From Larix sibirica (lineage: Eukaryota > Streptophyta > Pinopsida > Pinales > Pinaceae): a DNA stretch of 20,041 nucleotides. Within the stretch, counting starts at the first letter, position 1. Each line of letters opens with the position of its first letter. Below, in pieces: positions 17,362-20,041 of this stretch. The stretch is taken from assembly GCA_004151065.3 (NCBI GenBank), contig NWUY0300015260.1, positions 24,004 through 44,044 on the forward strand, given 5' to 3'. The translations under genes were made by a program, and so were the position numbers. The notes under the pieces are model-generated. The model did not search any database and was not told the origin of the DNA. It worked only from the letters and a program-made list of their open reading frames with translations.

Positions 17362-18840
17362 TCACACATAATAACCCTTCATTTAAAGCATATTGCAAGG
17401 CTCATATAAAGGGATCCCCTCATAATCAACCAAAACATAGACTACTTTTTGCAAGATGCATCACACAATGTAAGTACCATGCCTTAACGATTCAAATTTA
17501 CCTACCCACATAGTATCTTTATCTTGGTCATAAGAGAGATTAGGATTTGTTTCCAAAAATATTCAAGCACATACACCTTTATCATATTGAGCTTTGATAA
17601 ACTTTTTGAGGGCCTCGTTCACCATGAAATAATCTCATTCATAGAGTTGTTCTATGAAAACAAGGTGCTCCTTCTTAGCCGAGATATTAAGAAAGATCTC
17701 AATAGCTAGCTTTAATGAAGGGATCTCGTATTCAATCGACAAGACTTTCTATATGACATGGATGACTTGAAATGGGGTGAAACCTATAGTAGTCTCGAAT
17801 GAGGTTTGGTAGGCCCAAAGAGTTAAAAAATCATTAAAATCCAATTAGATTTATTTTTTACAATCCTTTGAAGCATAGTCTTAAAGAACTTGTTAAAAAA
17901 TTATACTTAACCATTGGCCTAAGGATTATATGGAAATGAATGTCAAACCCAACTATGAAGCTAATTACATCCTTATCTTATTTTGAAAATGAGAACAATG
18001 ATAAAAAATCTCCTTGGCCACTCGGAACCTAGTGATAACATGATTGAACATGAATAGTGATTTCATTTAACCATCACTAAGAAATGTTGACATTGCTTGT
18101 GCCCATTTAGTAAGGTAGTCAAAAACCATAATATTGTACTTATGACCATATATAGAAATGTGATGACACTCCATGAACTCTACACCTCACTTTGCAAAGG
18201 GGGAAACAATGGCCACATGATGCATCAAGCGAAATGAGCCTGCATTTTCTTACTAAATACTTAACAAGGATGGAATTTATTAGTGGCATGAATACATTAT
18301 TTGAAGACTAAGGACCATAAATGCATTATGTATAACTTTTTGGGGGATTGTTTTCATCCAATAAATTTGATTACCACATGCTCCACTATGACAATCATTT
18401 AAAACACTCTTAGCCTCATCATGAGTCGGAGATTGATGCAAAATCAAATCTACCCCTCAATGATACACTATGCCACTAATAATCAAGTATTTTTTTGTTT
18501 CATGGTGAATACACCAACACTTGTCATGAGATATGTGAGATTTGAACTTGTGGATCTGAAGATACACAAGTATATCTCCAACAACCAAGGGTTCAAAGTG
18601 GAAATGTAGAAAAAACGTTTGTTTGTCTAGAAAATACTCATTAACCACAGGTTCCTCAATGTCTTTGTGTAAATTTGAAACCAACTTAGAAAAGTATAAG
18701 GACTTCTTCAATTTTAATGACACAAATTCCAAGTCATGCTCCTCTAGAATGACAATATATTTGATATACTTACCCTCCATTATGTTGATTTCAAAGATAT
18801 AAAATTTCGAAACCAACAACTTCAACCTCCCACGAGACTA
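17362..18840 (-). pseudogene. Ty3/gypsy (Tat-like) pol remnant: RNase H end, HHCC and integrase
   Basis: Reading the minus strand through several frames gives a continuous Ty3 Pol C-terminus. EGKYIKYIVILEEHDLEF and KKSLYFSKLVSNL (about 18660-18780) match the RNase H end. GVDLILHQSPTHDEA with LNDCHSGACG (about 18370-18450) is the HHCC zinc-binding region. GVEFMECHH, YDYLTKWAQAMS-like text and HFQNK (about 17980-18185) are the integrase core. LWAYQTS, GFTPFQ and EYEIPSLKLAIEI lie near 17680-17830. VNEALKKFIKAQYDKG is near 17575-17630, YDQDKDT near 17512-17530, LVDYEGIPL near 17410-17430, and KGYYV then TGA at 17362-17364. Numerous stops occur, and the core catalytic acidic residues are largely replaced. 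The 122-codon frame 18457-18825 is the longest surviving piece. RT and the LTRs are not seen. Confidence 0.82.
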
Positions 18841-20041
18841 TGGGAAGAGGTAGGAATGGACACCTTGTAATTTAAAGTCCCTAGAAAAACATTAGACCTT
18901 CTTGTCTTAAACAATCCAACCAAGTCTAAGCTCCAATTTATCTTTTTCTTTTCAATATTCTATGAATATATTATTTATTGTTATTTAGTATTATGTGATT
19001 TTTAATATTTTATAAATAACCTACCAAAAAAATTGAACGAAATGAAATGACTAACTACAACATAAATGAAATGACTAACTAATAAGAAACCAATGAAAAC
19101 AAAACTAATATGTAAGTGTTTGAAACACACACTATAAAGTACAACATAGTGAAACTTAATTGTAATTTTTGTGTGCTACAAAATAAATAAAAATAAACAA
19201 AACAAGAAGCAATCAGTGAGATGTGAGCCAAAAATATGATCCCTTTGTATTTAAAAATATGATACCATACAATCTGTTATTGACTTGAAAAACTTTTCAA
19301 GTTCTTGCGAGGACTTGGACCAAGAATGATTCTAATTGTGCTTGATGTTTTGAGGACCGTACAAAAAAACCAAGTAACCAAAGAAAATGAAACAAATTTA
19401 CAATATGAACTTGAGCATTACAACGTAATATGATGCATGATGATTTTCATTTGCATGTAGGACCATTGATTAACACGAAATTGAAAATGGAACTTCTAAT
19501 ATAATTGACCTAACATATAAATAAACCACCTCTCAAATGTAAATGGACTATCACTTTACGAATCTCCCTTGTTGTCAACAAAGTGTTAAATCTGATGGAG
19601 CACAAAATACATTAGACATGATATAAAATTCTCAAATCCCGTACTATGTGTGAACTTGACAGTAAGATTTATGTAGCTTTTTGACTTGTTCACTCCATTG
19701 CCAAAAACTTAGCCAACCATAATGATTATTCTTTTATGAACCTTATTAAGATTGGCATTGAGATATTAAGATTGTGGTTTGTGGCTATATAGTAATACCT
19801 GGTTTGTTTAATAAAACTTATAAGCTATTAATTGCGCCTCGTCATTTTTTTTCACGTGAAAACTCTAAATGTCTTCTTCCACAAATGGACATCACACATA
19901 CACACGCAATGTAGTCTAGACATTCTACATTTTCAACCTTTTTCGAGCCTATTTTCCGTTTGATTTTATTTGAAGTCCAGTTGGAAATCTTTAAAAAATC
20001 TTAGAATCACATATATTAGTTATGGAAATTGCATAATTTGG
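18841..20041. other. Unassigned AT-rich stretch
   Basis: No credible coding sequence. Two minor structures are visible. A perfect 18 bp direct repeat (aaatgaaatgactaacta) is at 19040-19057 and 19064-19081. An 8 bp inverted repeat, ACTTGAAA/TTTCAAGT, is at 19283-19290 and 19295-19302. The upstream parts of the neighbouring Ty3 pol (RT) would be expected here if the element were complete, but I cannot recognise them. Confidence 0.55.
19040..19081 (+). repeat. 18 bp perfect direct repeat, 24 bp offset
   Basis: The unit aaatgaaatgactaacta occurs at 19040-19057 and 19064-19081, separated by six bases. No coding or regulatory role is suggested. Confidence 0.85.

Noticed and set aside
17142-17513. 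Open frames encoding long Cys/Val or His/Thr runs
   Set aside because: They arise from the (TG)n microsatellite and have no independent support.
1-20041. tRNA or rRNA genes, CRISPR arrays, bacterial-type operons
   Set aside because: None was seen; repeats present are simple, tandem or transposon-derived and do not have CRISPR spacing.

Overview
The window looks like intergenic DNA from a vascular plant with a large, retrotransposon-rich nuclear genome. A gymnosperm is plausible, but this is inferred from the mix of elements and the sequence does not prove it. The DNA is AT-rich. I see no intact host gene. Recognisable content is retroelement remnants, one broken host-type gene fragment and several small repeat arrays. 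Nearly all coding remnants lie on the minus strand. There is one unresolved base (N) at 14021.

Region 1-6431 (minus strand) is an endogenous pararetrovirus of the Caulimoviridae type. It is the best-preserved element in the window. One reading frame runs from 6428 down to 231 (2063 sense codons) with no frameshift. It is interrupted by only two in-frame stops: TAG at 4035-4037 and TAA at 2112-2114. In coding order it holds an unrecognised N-terminal region, a coiled coil, a coat-protein-like region, a zinc knuckle, a Cys-rich cluster, an aspartic protease, a reverse transcriptase, an RNase H, and a C-terminal extension of about 320 residues that I cannot identify. I see no movement protein in the frame. 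The frame has no ATG near its 5' end, and the ORF-start position at 6329 is GTG.

Region 6432-6640 is a short non-coding block with three clear inverted repeats. Region 6641-9939 (minus strand) is a much older, internally deleted Ty3/gypsy element. It has two short diverged LTRs, a tRNA-iMet-type primer binding site, a pyrimidine-rich leader, a gag pseudogene with a zinc knuckle, and a broken protease. A short pol tail follows, and most of RT, RNase H and integrase is missing.

Region 9940-17150 is mostly unassigned AT-rich DNA. It contains a decayed FCP1/NLI-type HAD phosphatase fragment (11795-12401, minus). It also has a degenerate 22-24 bp tandem repeat, a family of near-palindromic 18-mers, and a 57-58 bp tandem repeat inside a larger duplication. 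A possible polypurine tract/LTR start lies near 14267.

Region 17263-18840 holds a (TG)n microsatellite directly beside the 3' end of a second Ty3/gypsy pol remnant, of Tat-like type (RNase H end, HHCC and integrase, minus strand). The rest, 18841-20041, has no gene that I can support.

The elements do not form a working pathway. The layout reads as layered insertions of different age. The pararetrovirus is far less decayed than the Ty3 elements and is therefore probably the youngest.
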